NCBI RefSeq assembly: GCF_026626305.1
Contig: NZ_JAPNUE010000005.1
Span: 170,681 to 234,680, forward strand
Direction: 5' to 3'
Length of the DNA: 64,000 bases
Source of the DNA: Frigidibacter sp. RF13
GTDB lineage: Bacteria > Pseudomonadota > Alphaproteobacteria > Rhodobacterales > Rhodobacteraceae
The notes beneath the pieces were generated by a model. It did not search any database. It worked only from the letters and a program-made list of their open reading frames with translations, and was not told the DNA's origin. The translations under genes and the position numbers were made by a program. Positions 36,517-45,334 of this stretch are shown here, piece by piece. The first letter of the stretch is position 1. Each line of letters opens with the position of its first letter.

Positions 36517-36563
36517 GATGCCTCCCGGGGCTTTTCCCCTGCTTTAGGCGCTCCGCGCCCTCT

Positions 36564-38501
36564 TTACCAGCGCCCCTTCAGAAGGCCTGTAAAATCCACC
36601 GGACCCACCTGCCCCGTCAGACGTGCCCGGTAGATCGGCAGGCTTTCGGCCACGCGCATCACATAGGTCTGGGTCTCGCGGAAGGGGATCGCCTCGATCC
36701 AGTCGACGGGATCGACACCCTTGACGCGCGGATCTCCAAGGCTTGCGATCCATTTGCGCGACCGTCCCGGCCCGGCATTATAGCCGGTGGCCACGAGAAG
36801 CGGCGAGGTGCCGAATTCCTCGACCAGCCCCGCCAGATAGGCCGAACCGAGCGTGGCGTTATAATCAAAGTCGCTGCCAAGCTTGGTGCGGTCAAAACCC
36901 ACGCCCACTTTGGCCGCCATCATCTTGCCGGTCTCAGGCATCACCTGCATGAGGCCGAGAGCGCCCACGGAAGATACCGCCTCGGGGTTGAACTCACTTT
37001 CCCGGCGCGCGATCGACAGCGTCAGTTCGGTCGGCACCGGCAGATTGAGATGATCGAGACCGACGAGCGGGAAATAGGCCGACGGCCAGATCACGCCCTT
37101 GTCGGCGGCGGCCTTGGCGAGGACCACGCCGATGTAGGGCTCATCCGCCTCAAGCGCCATGCCTGCGATCCGGCCGATATCTTCACCGGAAAGGCCTTCG
37201 GACAAATGCAGGAAAAACCGGGCAGCCAGCTGATGTTCGCCTGCCTGCATCAGAAGCCGCCCGGCCTTGAAGACCGACGATCCGGCGAAAGAGGCATCCT
37301 GCCAGCCGGGATAGGCCTCGCCGCCCAGCAGCGCGGGCGACAGCGGCAGGCCCGCATTTTCGGCGGCAAGCAGACCGTAGAAGGCGGTCTGATAGCGCGC
37401 GGCCTCTGCATAGGCGGCCTGGGCATCGCCCGCGCGGCCTGCCGCCTCGTAGGCGCGACCCAGCCAGTACCCGGCGCGGGCGAGGCTGATTGGCCCATTC
37501 ACCGCCGCCTTGTAGCGGGCGAAATGCTTCAGCGCCGTATCGACATCGCCAAGTTTGCGCAGGGCGATGTAACCCGACAGCCATTCGAGGTCTGCGTAAT
37601 CGTCGCCACTTTCCAGATGATGGTTCGCTGCCATCCGGTAGGCGCGGCGCGGATCGCCCTCGCGCATTTCCTTCCGCGCCAGCTTGCGCCGCCAATCGGC
37701 CCAGGCCTCCGGATCGCCAAGCTCCTTGGCGCTGCCCGACCGTTCCAGCATCAGCGTCCCGGCGTCGGCGTAAAGATCCTTGCCGATCCGCCAACGGAAC
37801 CGGTCGTAGGCGAGGCCGGCCGAGCCTTTCATGCGATCCGGCACCGCCTTGATCAGCGCATCCACCCCGTTCGCGCGTTCCTGCAAGGCAATCCGCGCTT
37901 CGGCGACCGCGCGGGTACCCGCGCTGGCGAGCGGCAGCATGCGTTTGGCGTCTGTGGTGAGCCCCGCCTGCAGCATCGCCGCCATGCGGCCATCGTGATG
38001 GTCGGCAAGTACCTCGCCAAACTCGGCGAGGAAGGCCGCCTGATCCTCCGGCCGCATCGAAAGGTTGCGCCAGGCGCGGATCGCCTCTTTCGCGGCCGCC
38101 TTTCTGTCGCCCTGCGCCCGCAGCGCGTGCGCAAGCGCGAGGCTGCCCTGACCAGTCTGCGGCGGCTCGTCAGCGAAATAGGAGACGATCAGCACCGGGC
38201 TCAGCCCGTCGGTGATCGCCGCCTCGCCCTTCTTGCGCAGCAGCTTCAGGCCCGGCCAGTCGGGACGACGGCGCAGGAAATCGACATAGGCCGCGAAAGA
38301 GGCGGGCTGTTCGCGCAGATAGCGCCATTCGATCACGTCGGCGGCCAGCGACCCGCCGCCGCCCGCCTCGGCCAGCGCCGCGTTCCAGTCGCCCCTGTCG
38401 GCCGAGGCGATGGCCGCGCGCAGCGACGCCGCCTCATCGGCCCGCACCGTCTGCGCAAGCAAGATGACCGCGACAAGCGCGGCAAGAAGGGTCCGGATCA
38501 T
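36564..38501 (-). CDS. Soluble lytic murein transglycosylase (Slt family)
   Basis: A 645-residue periplasmic enzyme that cleaves peptidoglycan between MurNAc and GlcNAc. It has a signal peptide (MIRTLLAALVAVILLAQ, cut near VRA-DE), a ~430-residue alpha-superhelical ring domain with repeats, and the C-terminal SLT domain: ARRESEFNPEAVS with the catalytic Glu, SVGALGLMQVMPETGKMM and ATGYNAGPGRSRKW. ATG 38501 follows GAGG 6 nt upstream. It diverges from dapA, another cell-wall gene. Confidence 0.93.
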   Translation of the reverse strand: MIRTLLAALVAVILLAQTVRADEAASLRAAIASADRGDWNAALAEAGGGGSLAADVIEWRYLREQPASFAAYVDFLRRRPDWPGLKLLRKKGEAAITDGLSPVLIVSYFADEPPQTGQGSLALAHALRAQGDRKAAAKEAIRAWRNLSMRPEDQAAFLAEFGEVLADHHDGRMAAMLQAGLTTDAKRMLPLASAGTRAVAEARIALQERANGVDALIKAVPDRMKGSAGLAYDRFRWRIGKDLYADAGTLMLERSGSAKELGDPEAWADWRRKLARKEMREGDPRRAYRMAANHHLESGDDYADLEWLSGYIALRKLGDVDTALKHFARYKAAVNGPISLARAGYWLGRAYEAAGRAGDAQAAYAEAARYQTAFYGLLAAENAGLPLSPALLGGEAYPGWQDASFAGSSVFKAGRLLMQAGEHQLAARFFLHLSEGLSGEDIGRIAGMALEADEPYIGVVLAKAAADKGVIWPSAYFPLVGLDHLNLPVPTELTLSIARRESEFNPEAVSSVGALGLMQVMPETGKMMAAKVGVGFDRTKLGSDFDYNATLGSAYLAGLVEEFGTSPLLVATGYNAGPGRSRKWIASLGDPRVKGVDPVDWIEAIPFRETQTYVMRVAESLPIYRARLTGQVGPVDFTGLLKGRW

Positions 38502-38573
38502 GCTGCCTCGTCGACTGCTTCGTTCTTGTTTCGGCGAATTTACCGCGGCGGCGGCGCCACGCAACACACAAAC

Positions 38574-38602
38574 TTGGCAAGGCGCTCAGATGCGGCTAGG
38601 TT
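38574..38602 (+). promoter_or_regulatory. Candidate promoter of dapA
   Basis: TTGGCA (38574-38579), 17-nt spacer, TAGGTT (38597-38602), 51 nt before the dapA ATG. Confidence 0.45.
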
Positions 38603-38653
38603 CCGCCGCGATTTTCACCCCGGGCGCCCTGCCCCATCCTCAAGGAGCGTGTC

Positions 38654-39529
38654 ATGTTCAAAGGGTCCTTCCCAGCCCTCGTCACGCCGTTCAAGAACGG
38701 CGAGCTGGATCTGGACACGCTGAAGAAACTCGTGGACTGGCATGTGGCCGAAGGCTCGCACGGGCTGGTGCCCGTCGGCACGACCGGCGAAAGCCCGACG
38801 CTGTCCCATGAGGAACATGTGATCGTGATCCGCGAAGTGGTGAAGGCTGCCGCCGGGCGCATCCCGGTGATCGCCGGGGCGGGGTCGAATTCGACTGTGG
38901 AGGGCGTCGGCCTTATCAAAGGCGCGGAAGCGGCTGGCGCCGACGCGGCGTTGGTTGTCACGCCCTATTACAACAAGCCCACGCAACGGGGGCTTTACGC
39001 CCATTACAAGGCGATGCACGACGCCTCGTCGCTGCCGATCATCATCTACAACATCCCCGGCCGCTCGGTCATCGACATGACGCCCGAGACGATGGGGGAA
39101 CTCGCGAAACTGCCACGCATCGTTGGCGTGAAGGACGCGACCGGCAAGATCGAACGGGTGAGCCAGCAGCGCGCCGCTTGCGGCCGCGATTTTGTCCAGC
39201 TGTCGGGCGAGGATGCCACCGCACTGGGCTTCAACGCCCATGGCGGGGTCGGCTGCATTTCGGTCACAGCGAATGTGGCACCGCGCCTTTGCGCCGAATT
39301 CCAGGAAGCGACCCTGCGCGGCGATTTCGCCAAGGCGCTGGACTATCAGGACCGGCTGATGCCGCTTCATGAGGCGATCTTCATCGAACCAGGCCTCTGC
39401 GGCGCCAAGTACGGCCTGTCACGGCTGGGACTTTGCTCCGAGGAGGTGCGCCTGCCGCTGACCGGCCTCCTAGACACGACGAAGGCGAAGATCGACGCGG
39501 CCATGCGGCACGCAGGCCTGATCAACTGA
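38654..39529 (+). CDS. dapA: 4-hydroxy-tetrahydrodipicolinate synthase
   Basis: Condenses pyruvate with aspartate semialdehyde in lysine and diaminopimelate synthesis. The 291-residue TIM barrel has the Schiff-base Lys K160 (VGVKDATGK), the Thr-Thr pair at 43-44 ([10 protein letters not shown]), the [15 protein letters not shown] motif and Tyr132 ([10 protein letters not shown]). ATG 38654 follows AAGGAG. It is close to slt but on the opposite strand. Confidence 0.96.
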   Translation: MFKGSFPALVTPFKNGELDLDTLKKLVDWHVAEGSHGLVPVGTTGESPTLSHEEHVIVIREVVKAAAGRIPVIAGAGSNSTVEGVGLIKGAEAAGADAALVVTPYYNKPTQRGLYAHYKAMHDASSLPIIIYNIPGRSVIDMTPETMGELAKLPRIVGVKDATGKIERVSQQRAACGRDFVQLSGEDATALGFNAHGGVGCISVTANVAPRLCAEFQEATLRGDFAKALDYQDRLMPLHEAIFIEPGLCGAKYGLSRLGLCSEEVRLPLTGLLDTTKAKIDAAMRHAGLIN

Positions 39530-39542
39530 CAGGTTTACAAAA

Positions 39543-39563
39543 CTAGATTTCTGGTTATATTGG
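39543..39563 (+). promoter_or_regulatory. Operator-like site 1 (arsR-arsP)
   Basis: A 21-bp AT-rich site ending 4 nt before the arsR-type start codon. Its reverse complement matches the site at 39908-39928 at 16 of 20 aligned positions, shared core CCAA.TA.AACCA...A..CTA. Two copies of opposite orientation before the regulator and its permease suggest a common operator. Confidence 0.5.
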
Positions 39564-39567
39564 GGTC

Positions 39568-39888
39568 ATGATGACCATGACCCCAGAAGCACGCGCGCTT
39601 GCGGCCCTTGGCCACGACGCCAGGCTATCGATCTTCCGGCTTCTGATCCGGGCGGGCGAGGCCGGGCTGAACGTGGGCCAGATCGGCGCGCATCTTGACG
39701 TTCCGCCATCGACCCTTGCGCATCACCTCGGGGCGCTCGTCGACGCAAAGCTCGTCTTGCAGGAACGGAACGGCCGCGAGGTCGTGAACCGCGCCGACTT
39801 CGCCGCGATCCAGCGCATCGCCGCCTTTCTCATGGCCGAATGCTGCGCGGGCCTGCCCGCGGTCACCGACCTGCGGGAGGCGACCTGA
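39568..39888 (+). CDS. ArsR family transcriptional regulator
   Basis: A 106-residue winged-helix repressor. Helix 1-2 is AALGHDARLSIFRLL and the recognition helix region is LNVGQIGAHLDVPPSTLAHHLGALVDAKLV. A Cys pair lies near the C-terminus (AECCAGLP), as in ArsR proteins of the ArsR2 type where C-terminal Cys bind arsenite; metal binding is inferred. The gene lies before an ArsP-like permease, and both are preceded by matching AT-rich sites. Confidence 0.88.
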   Translation: MMTMTPEARALAALGHDARLSIFRLLIRAGEAGLNVGQIGAHLDVPPSTLAHHLGALVDAKLVLQERNGREVVNRADFAAIQRIAAFLMAECCAGLPAVTDLREAT

Positions 39889-39907
39889 GCCTTCAACCTT
39901 TGCCATG

Positions 39908-39928
39908 CCAAATACAACCATATAACTA
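39908..39928 (+). promoter_or_regulatory. Operator-like site 2 (arsR-arsP)
   Basis: Inverted near-copy of the site at 39543-39563 (16/20 aligned matches), located just upstream of the permease gene and its AAGGA ribosome site at 39928-39932, overlapping by one base. Would allow separate repression of the permease. Confidence 0.5.
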
Positions 39929-39940
39929 AGGATATAAAAT

Positions 39941-40972
39941 ATGTCCAACATTGCGACCATCCCTACAAGCTTTCGCGCCGTGGTCCGTCCCTGGCGCGTT
40001 GGCCTTGCGGCGATTTCAATCCTTGCGGCAATCGCGCTGTTCGATCCGGCGCAAGCTGGAGCCGCCGCAAGATTCGCCGCATCCGCCGCGCTGGCGATCG
40101 CACCCTTCCTGCTTGCGTCGGTGATCCTCGCGGCCTGGGCACAGGCGTCTGGCGCGGACGCGATGATCGCCCGCGCATTCTCGGGAAATGCGGCCCGGAT
40201 GATCACGATGGCCGCGCTGTTCGGCGCCCTGTCGCCCTTCTGCTCCTGCGGGGTCATCCCGCTTATTGCGGCGCTTCTCGCCATGGGAGTGCCGCTCGCG
40301 CCGGTCATGGCTTTCTGGCTCGCCTCGCCGATCATGGACCCCGAGATGTTTGTGCTGACCTGGGGGATCCTCGGGCTGGATTTCGGGCTCGCAAAGACCG
40401 CAGCGGCGATCGGGATCGGGTTGGCAGGCGGCACGGTCACCCATCTTCTGGCCGCCCACCTCGGCCCGGAGAGCCTGAGGAACCTGCCCGGCCCGAAGAG
40501 CTGCGCCGCGCGCGCGCAAGGCAGGGCGCGGAAACCGATCGTCTGGGCCTTCTGGAAGGAGGAGGAGCGCGCTGCCGTCTTCCGGCTGCAGGCAGCAAGA
40601 ACGCTGATGATGCTCGGCCAATGGCTGCTGCTTGCCTTCGTGCTTGAAAGCCTGATGCTGCGCCTCATCCCAGCTGAGGCCATCTCGACCCATCTCGGTG
40701 GTTCCGGCCTGATGCCGATCGTTCTTGCGACGGTCGCGGCCATTCCGGCCTATCTGAACGGCTATGCGGCGCTGCCTCTTGTCGAGGGGCTGCTTGGCCA
40801 GGGGCTACAGCCGGGCGCGGCCATGGCCTTTCTGGTGGCGGGGGGCGTGACCTCGATCCCGGCGGCGATGGCGGTCTGGGCTTTGGTCCGCCCGCGCGTC
40901 TTTGCGCTCTATCTCGCTTTGGCAACCGGCGGGGCGCTTCTCTCGGGCCTGCTCTTCAACCTTGCGGCATAA
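39941..40972 (+). CDS. Permease of the ArsP/YraQ (DUF318) family
   Basis: A 343-residue membrane protein with about eight helices in two halves. The family signature FCSCGVIPLI is at about residues 103-112, and the second half has PAYLNGYAALPLVEGLL with GGVTSIPAAMAVWAL. ArsP proteins expel trivalent organoarsenicals such as methylarsenite; other relatives have unknown substrates. The preceding ArsR-type regulator supports arsenic, but not decisively. A 52-nt gap with an operator-like site separates it from the regulator. Confidence 0.82.
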   Translation: MSNIATIPTSFRAVVRPWRVGLAAISILAAIALFDPAQAGAAARFAASAALAIAPFLLASVILAAWAQASGADAMIARAFSGNAARMITMAALFGALSPFCSCGVIPLIAALLAMGVPLAPVMAFWLASPIMDPEMFVLTWGILGLDFGLAKTAAAIGIGLAGGTVTHLLAAHLGPESLRNLPGPKSCAARAQGRARKPIVWAFWKEEERAAVFRLQAARTLMMLGQWLLLAFVLESLMLRLIPAEAISTHLGGSGLMPIVLATVAAIPAYLNGYAALPLVEGLLGQGLQPGAAMAFLVAGGVTSIPAAMAVWALVRPRVFALYLALATGGALLSGLLFNLAA

Positions 40973-40989
40973 GGGGCCCGGGCTGCGGC

Positions 40990-41008
40990 CCCGGCCCACA
41001 GGGCCGGG
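40990..41008 (+). terminator. GC hairpin after the ArsP-like gene
   Basis: CCCGGCCC-ACA-GGGCCGGG, perfect 8-bp stem, 17 nt after the permease stop. No T-run, so intrinsic termination is uncertain. Confidence 0.4.
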
Positions 41009-41071
41009 CGGAGGCTGACAGGAGGCTGGCGCCTTTGGCGCCGCGGCACCGCCTGGCCTGCGGCGACAGGT

Positions 41072-41200
41072 CTAGCAGCCGCCGAGAACCTGCGAGATCG
41101 CTCCCACCCGGCAAACCTTCATCGGCTGGGCATGTCCGGCCTCGACCCCGGCGAAGGCGAGAAGGGCGAAGAGCGTGGCAATGAAGACAGCTTCCTGCAT
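41072..41200 (-). CDS. Secreted Cys-containing micro-protein (42 aa)
   Basis: A 42-residue frame shorter than usual gene-calling cut-offs. It has a plain signal peptide (MQEAVFIATLFALLAFAGVEAGHA) with a cleavage site near AGHA-Q, leaving a mature peptide of about 18 residues, QPMKVCRVGAISQVLGGC, with two Cys separated by 11 residues, one of them at the very end. A GGAA lies 8 nt before ATG 41200. It stands alone between the ArsP-like gene and the region upstream of a small cytosolic gene. No homologue is recognised. Reality of the gene rests on the signal peptide and the ribosome site. Confidence 0.5.
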   Translation of the reverse strand: MQEAVFIATLFALLAFAGVEAGHAQPMKVCRVGAISQVLGGC

Positions 41201-41329
41201 GGTGGGTTCCGATCCGTTGTTCTTGGATCGTTCTAGCCGTTAACCATTAAGTCGCGGTTACCAGAACATTACCGGAACATTAACCATGCGCGCAGCTGAA
41301 ATTCAGTTAAACCATTGCACAATATCACT

Positions 41330-41758
41330 TTATCGAACCGATCGCACGGCGGTTTCCGCCACCTCGGCACTCCCCCGCGCCTTTTCTTCGGCGGCGGCGC
41401 GCGGTTTGCGCATCATTACGAAACGACCCGTCAGTGTTGGCGATTTCGGGAAATGCCAGCGTCCTTCGATCCGGGTGCGCGCCGCATTCAACTCGCCCTG
41501 ATAGCGGGGGTGGTCGCCCTGATCGAAGCCGACATAGCGTTTGAGGAAGCTGACGCGCTGGCCGTTGTGATCGCCATTCAGGACCGCACTCAGGATTGTG
41601 CCCTGATCGGGGCGGAAACTATTGGGCTCGGTGATATCGCCGGTCAGGGTGCCGCCCGCATCGTGCAGGTCGACTTCAAAGGGCACCGGTTCTGCTGCCC
41701 CCTGATAATCATAGCGTCCAAGCCAGCGGCCGGTCAGATCGTCGCTCCGCGCGGCCAT
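41330..41758 (-). CDS. Hypothetical small protein downstream of smc
   Basis: A 142-residue protein. N-terminal DLTGRWLGRYDYQGAAEPVPFEVDLHDAGGTLTGDITEPNSF and later RYQGELNAARTRIEGRWHFPK suggest a beta-rich, lipocalin/DUF-type barrel with paired G-x-W motifs. The C-terminal 25 residues are a charged tail. It starts 4 nt after the smc stop, so it is cotranscribed with smc. No function known. Confidence 0.65.
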   Translation of the reverse strand: MAARSDDLTGRWLGRYDYQGAAEPVPFEVDLHDAGGTLTGDITEPNSFRPDQGTILSAVLNGDHNGQRVSFLKRYVGFDQGDHPRYQGELNAARTRIEGRWHFPKSPTLTGRFVMMRKPRAAAEEKARGSAEVAETAVRSVR

Positions 41759-41762
41759 GGGT

Positions 41763-44700
41763 TCAGGCCACGAGCTGTTCGGCGCGTTTCAGATCGACGC
41801 TGACCAGCTGGCTGACGCCCTGTTCCTGCATGGTCACACCGAAGAGCCGGTCCATCCGGCTCATCGTCACAGCATGGTGAGTGATGATCAGGAAGCGCGT
41901 GTCGGTGCGACGCGTCATCTCGTCGAGGAGGTCACAGAAACGGGTGACGTTGGCATCGTCAAGCGGCGCATCGACCTCGTCCAGCACGCAGATCGGCGCG
42001 GGATTGGCGAGGAAGACGGCGAAGATCAATGCAAGCGCGGTCAGCGTCTGTTCGCCGCCTGAGAGAAGCGAGAGGGTCGCGAGTTTCTTGCCGGGGGGCT
42101 GGCACATGATTTCCAGTCCCGCTTCCAGCGGATCGTCCGATTCGACCAGCACCAGATTGGCCTCGCCGCCACCGAAGAGATGGGTGAAGAGCAGGCGGAA
42201 GTTTTCGTTCACCTGTTCGAAGGCGGTGAGCAGCCTTTCGCGGCCCTCGCGGTTCAGGCCCGCGATCCCGGCGCGCAGCTTCTTGATCGCTTCCTCCAGA
42301 TCGGCCTTTTCCTTCACCAGCGTGTCATGCTCGACCTGGACCTCCTTCGCATCCTCCTCGGCGCGCAGGTTCACGGCGCCCAACGCATCGCGCTGGCGCT
42401 TCAGGCGGTTCACATCGGCGTCAAGCGCCTCGGCGTCCGGCATGCGGTCAGGATCGGCACTCAGCGATTGCAGCAGTGTGCCCGGCGTATTGTCGGTTTC
42501 CTCGCGGATCCGCTCGGCGGCGTAGGTCACGGTCTCGCGCGCCGCATCGGCGCGCGCTTCGGCCCGGGCTCGGGCCTCGCGCGCCTCCGATGCTCCGCGC
42601 TCGGCCTCGCGTTCCGCTTCGGCGGCAAGCCGCAGGGCGGTTTCGCCCTCGGCCAGCCGGTCGGCGGCTGACTTGCGGCGGGCCTCCGCCTTGTCAATTG
42701 CATCGCTGAGTTCGGCACGCTTGGCCGCGATCTCGGCCGGGGCAGAGGAGGCCGCCTTCAGCTCTGCCTCGGTCGCGTCGCGCCGCTCGGTCAGTTCCGC
42801 CGTGCGCTTCTCGGCATTCTCCAGCCTGAGTTTCCAGCCGGAGATTTCCTTGGTGATCTCTTGCCGCCGCCTCAGACGCGCCTCGCCCTCGCGGCGCAGT
42901 TCGTCATGGACAGAGCGTTTGGTCAGCATGGTGACGCGCGCGGCCTCGACGGTCAGCTTCACGTCCTCGACCTGCGCCCGGGCGGCATCGAGGTTTGGCA
43001 ATGCCGTAACCGCTGCCTCGGCCTCTTTCAGGCGGGTGCGGGCGCCCATCGCCTCTTCCTCGTGACGGCTGACCGCAAGGCGCGCGCTTTCCAGCTTACC
43101 GCCCGCGATCGACCGGTCGGCCTCGGCGCGCGAGAGCGCCCGGCTGGCATCCGCCATGCGCCGGTCGGCCTCGCGGCGCGCTTCACGCGCCGCCGCATCA
43201 GCGCGGGTCGCGTCAGCAAGCGTGCGGGTCAGAAGCTCGTGCGCCTGACGGGCGCCTTCGGCGCGGGCAGCGACCTCTTCGAGGTCGCGTTTCAGTTCGA
43301 CAAGCCGGTTGAGCTGCTGCAGCCTCAGCGCCGCCGCCGACGGCGCATCCTCGGCCGCCGCGCGGAACCCGTCCCAGCGCCAGACATCGCCCTCGACCGA
43401 GACAAGCCGCTGGCCCGGCTTCAACTCGGCCTGCAGGCGGGCCCCGTCGGCGCGGGCGACGAGGCCGATCTGGCCGATGCGGCGCACCAGCGCCTCTGGC
43501 ACGGTAACGAGATCTGAGAGGGCCTTCGCGCCCGGCGGCAGGGCCTGCGCCTCGCGGTAGGCGGGCAGGACAGCCCAGCCGCTGCCCTTGTCACCGTGAA
43601 CTTCCGGGGCGCGCAGATCGTCGGCCAGCGCCGCGCCAAGTGCCTTTTCATAACCGGGCTGGACGCGCAGACGGTCGAGCATCTGCTTGCCGGTCTGCGC
43701 CTCGCGTTCGACGAGCTTGGCGAGGGCCGCCACCTCGGCGCGCAGCGCGCCCGCTTCGCCTTCGGCTTCGGACCTCGCAGCACGGGCATCGGTTTCGCGG
43801 GCCTGCGCCTCGTTGCGCGCCTCATCGGCCGCTTTCAGCGCCTCTTCGGCGCCCTCGGCCGCTGCGACTGCCCCGGCCTGGGCGGATTCCGCCGCCTGAT
43901 GGTCGGTGCTGGCGCGCGTCAGTGCCGCCTCTGCCTCGCTCGCCTGCGCCCGGGCACGGGTGGCTTCGGCTTCGTTCTTCTCGACGGTCGACCGGCTGTC
44001 GGCCAGAAGCCGGTGCGCCGACTGGTGGCGGGCGGAGAGGCGCGCGACATCCTCGGTCAGTTCGGAAAGCGTCGCTTCACGGTTCTGCAAGACCTGCGCA
44101 GCTTCTGCCGCTTCGGTCGCGGCAGTTTCGAGCCGGGCCTCGTGACCCTCGGTCGCCTTGGCGATCTGGCCCTGTTCCCAGTCGAGCCGCTGGATCGTCT
44201 CGCCTGCATCGCGGTTGAGCCCCGCCTCGCGGTCGAGGTCGCGCGTCAGCTGGTCGATGCGGCCCTTCAGCGTCTCGATCATCTGGAGCGCCTGGGCTTC
44301 CTGATCCTTCAGCGTGTCACGGCTGACTGTCAGCCGCTGCAGGATCGCGCCCGCGACCGCCTCCTCCTCGCGCAAGGGCGGCAGCCGGTCCTCGGCCGCT
44401 TCGCGGGCCTTGGTTCCGGCGCGGGCGGCGGTTTCGGCCTGCGCGGCCGCAGTGGTGCGCGCCTTCAGGTCGGTTTCGGCGGCAAGGCGGGCCTGATCGG
44501 CCTCGCGCCAGCGGCGGTAGAGAAGCATGCCTTCGGCGCGCCGCAGTTCCTCGCCGATCTCGCGGTAGCGGGCGGCCTGCCTTGCCTGACGCGCGAGTTG
44601 CGCGAGCTGCTGGGCGAGTTGTTCGATTACATCGTCGACGCGCAGCAGGTTCTGTTCGGTGGCGTTCAGCTTCAGCTCTGCCTCGTGGCGGCGCTGGTAG

Positions 44701-45218
44701 AGGCCCGAGATGCCCGCCGCCTCTTCAAGGATCCGGCGGCGGTTCTTCGGCTTGGCGTTGATCAGTTCGGCAATCTGGCCCTGGCGGACGAGGGCGGGGG
44801 AGTGGGAGCCGGTGGAAGCGTCTGCAAACAGCATCTGCACGTCGCGGGCGCGGACGTCCTTGGTATTGGCCTTGTAGGCGGAACCCGCGTCACGGGTAAT
44901 GCGGCGGACAATCTCCAACTGGTCCTGATCATTGAAGCCAGAGGGCGCCAGCCGTTCGGTATTGTCGATGGTGATGACCACTTCGGCGAAGTTGCGGGCG
45001 GGCCGAGTGGCGGCACCGGCGAAGATCACGTCCTCCATTCCGTCGCCGCGCATGGCGGTCGGGCGGTTTTCGCCCATGACCCAGCGCAGCGCTTCCAGAA
45101 GGTTCGACTTGCCGCAGCCATTCGGCCCGACGACGCCCGTCAGGCCTTCATGGATCAGCAGGTCCGTCGGATCGACGAAGCTCTTGAAGCCGTTCAGTCT
45201 GAGGCGCGTGAAACGCAA
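41763..45218 (-). CDS. smc: Chromosome segregation protein SMC
   Basis: The condensin ATPase that compacts and separates chromosomes. The 1151-residue protein has an N-terminal ATPase lobe with Walker A GPNGCGKSN (31-39), a long coiled coil with a hinge around residues 490-620, and a C-terminal lobe with the ABC signature LSLLSGGEQTLTALALIFA and Walker B ICVLDEVDAPLDDANV. The start is TTG at 45218: the frame's conserved opening RFTRLRLNGFKSFVDPT begins right there. A small gene follows 4 nt on. Confidence 0.96.
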   Translation of the reverse strand: MRFTRLRLNGFKSFVDPTDLLIHEGLTGVVGPNGCGKSNLLEALRWVMGENRPTAMRGDGMEDVIFAGAATRPARNFAEVVITIDNTERLAPSGFNDQDQLEIVRRITRDAGSAYKANTKDVRARDVQMLFADASTGSHSPALVRQGQIAELINAKPKNRRRILEEAAGISGLYQRRHEAELKLNATEQNLLRVDDVIEQLAQQLAQLARQARQAARYREIGEELRRAEGMLLYRRWREADQARLAAETDLKARTTAAAQAETAARAGTKAREAAEDRLPPLREEEAVAGAILQRLTVSRDTLKDQEAQALQMIETLKGRIDQLTRDLDREAGLNRDAGETIQRLDWEQGQIAKATEGHEARLETAATEAAEAAQVLQNREATLSELTEDVARLSARHQSAHRLLADSRSTVEKNEAEATRARAQASEAEAALTRASTDHQAAESAQAGAVAAAEGAEEALKAADEARNEAQARETDARAARSEAEGEAGALRAEVAALAKLVEREAQTGKQMLDRLRVQPGYEKALGAALADDLRAPEVHGDKGSGWAVLPAYREAQALPPGAKALSDLVTVPEALVRRIGQIGLVARADGARLQAELKPGQRLVSVEGDVWRWDGFRAAAEDAPSAAALRLQQLNRLVELKRDLEEVAARAEGARQAHELLTRTLADATRADAAAREARREADRRMADASRALSRAEADRSIAGGKLESARLAVSRHEEEAMGARTRLKEAEAAVTALPNLDAARAQVEDVKLTVEAARVTMLTKRSVHDELRREGEARLRRRQEITKEISGWKLRLENAEKRTAELTERRDATEAELKAASSAPAEIAAKRAELSDAIDKAEARRKSAADRLAEGETALRLAAEAEREAERGASEAREARARAEARADAARETVTYAAERIREETDNTPGTLLQSLSADPDRMPDAEALDADVNRLKRQRDALGAVNLRAEEDAKEVQVEHDTLVKEKADLEEAIKKLRAGIAGLNREGRERLLTAFEQVNENFRLLFTHLFGGGEANLVLVESDDPLEAGLEIMCQPPGKKLATLSLLSGGEQTLTALALIFAVFLANPAPICVLDEVDAPLDDANVTRFCDLLDEMTRRTDTRFLIITHHAVTMSRMDRLFGVTMQEQGVSQLVSVDLKRAEQLVA

Positions 45219-45298
45219 AGGGCAGGTCCGGTCTGATTCCTCGGATCAGGAATCCTTGGACGGATGGCCTCGTGAGTCAACGGCGTTCCACATGATAT

Positions 45299-45322
45299 GG
45301 GGATAGATCGGCAGTTATCCCC
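45299..45322 (-). terminator. Hairpin after the desulfurase-like gene
   Basis: GGGGATA 45299-45305 with TATCCCC 45316-45322, loop 10 nt, 12 nt after the stop codon on the minus strand. A second small hairpin lies at 45235-45254 in front of smc. Confidence 0.45.
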
Positions 45323-45334
45323 AATATGTCGCTA

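Noticed and set aside
37050..38723. 557-residue plus-strand frame opposite the lytic transglycosylase
   Set aside because: Antisense shadow that also runs into dapA; no recognisable domain.
43596..45236. 546-residue plus-strand frame opposite smc
   Set aside because: Antisense to a well-supported gene; GC-rich DNA gives long stop-free shadows.
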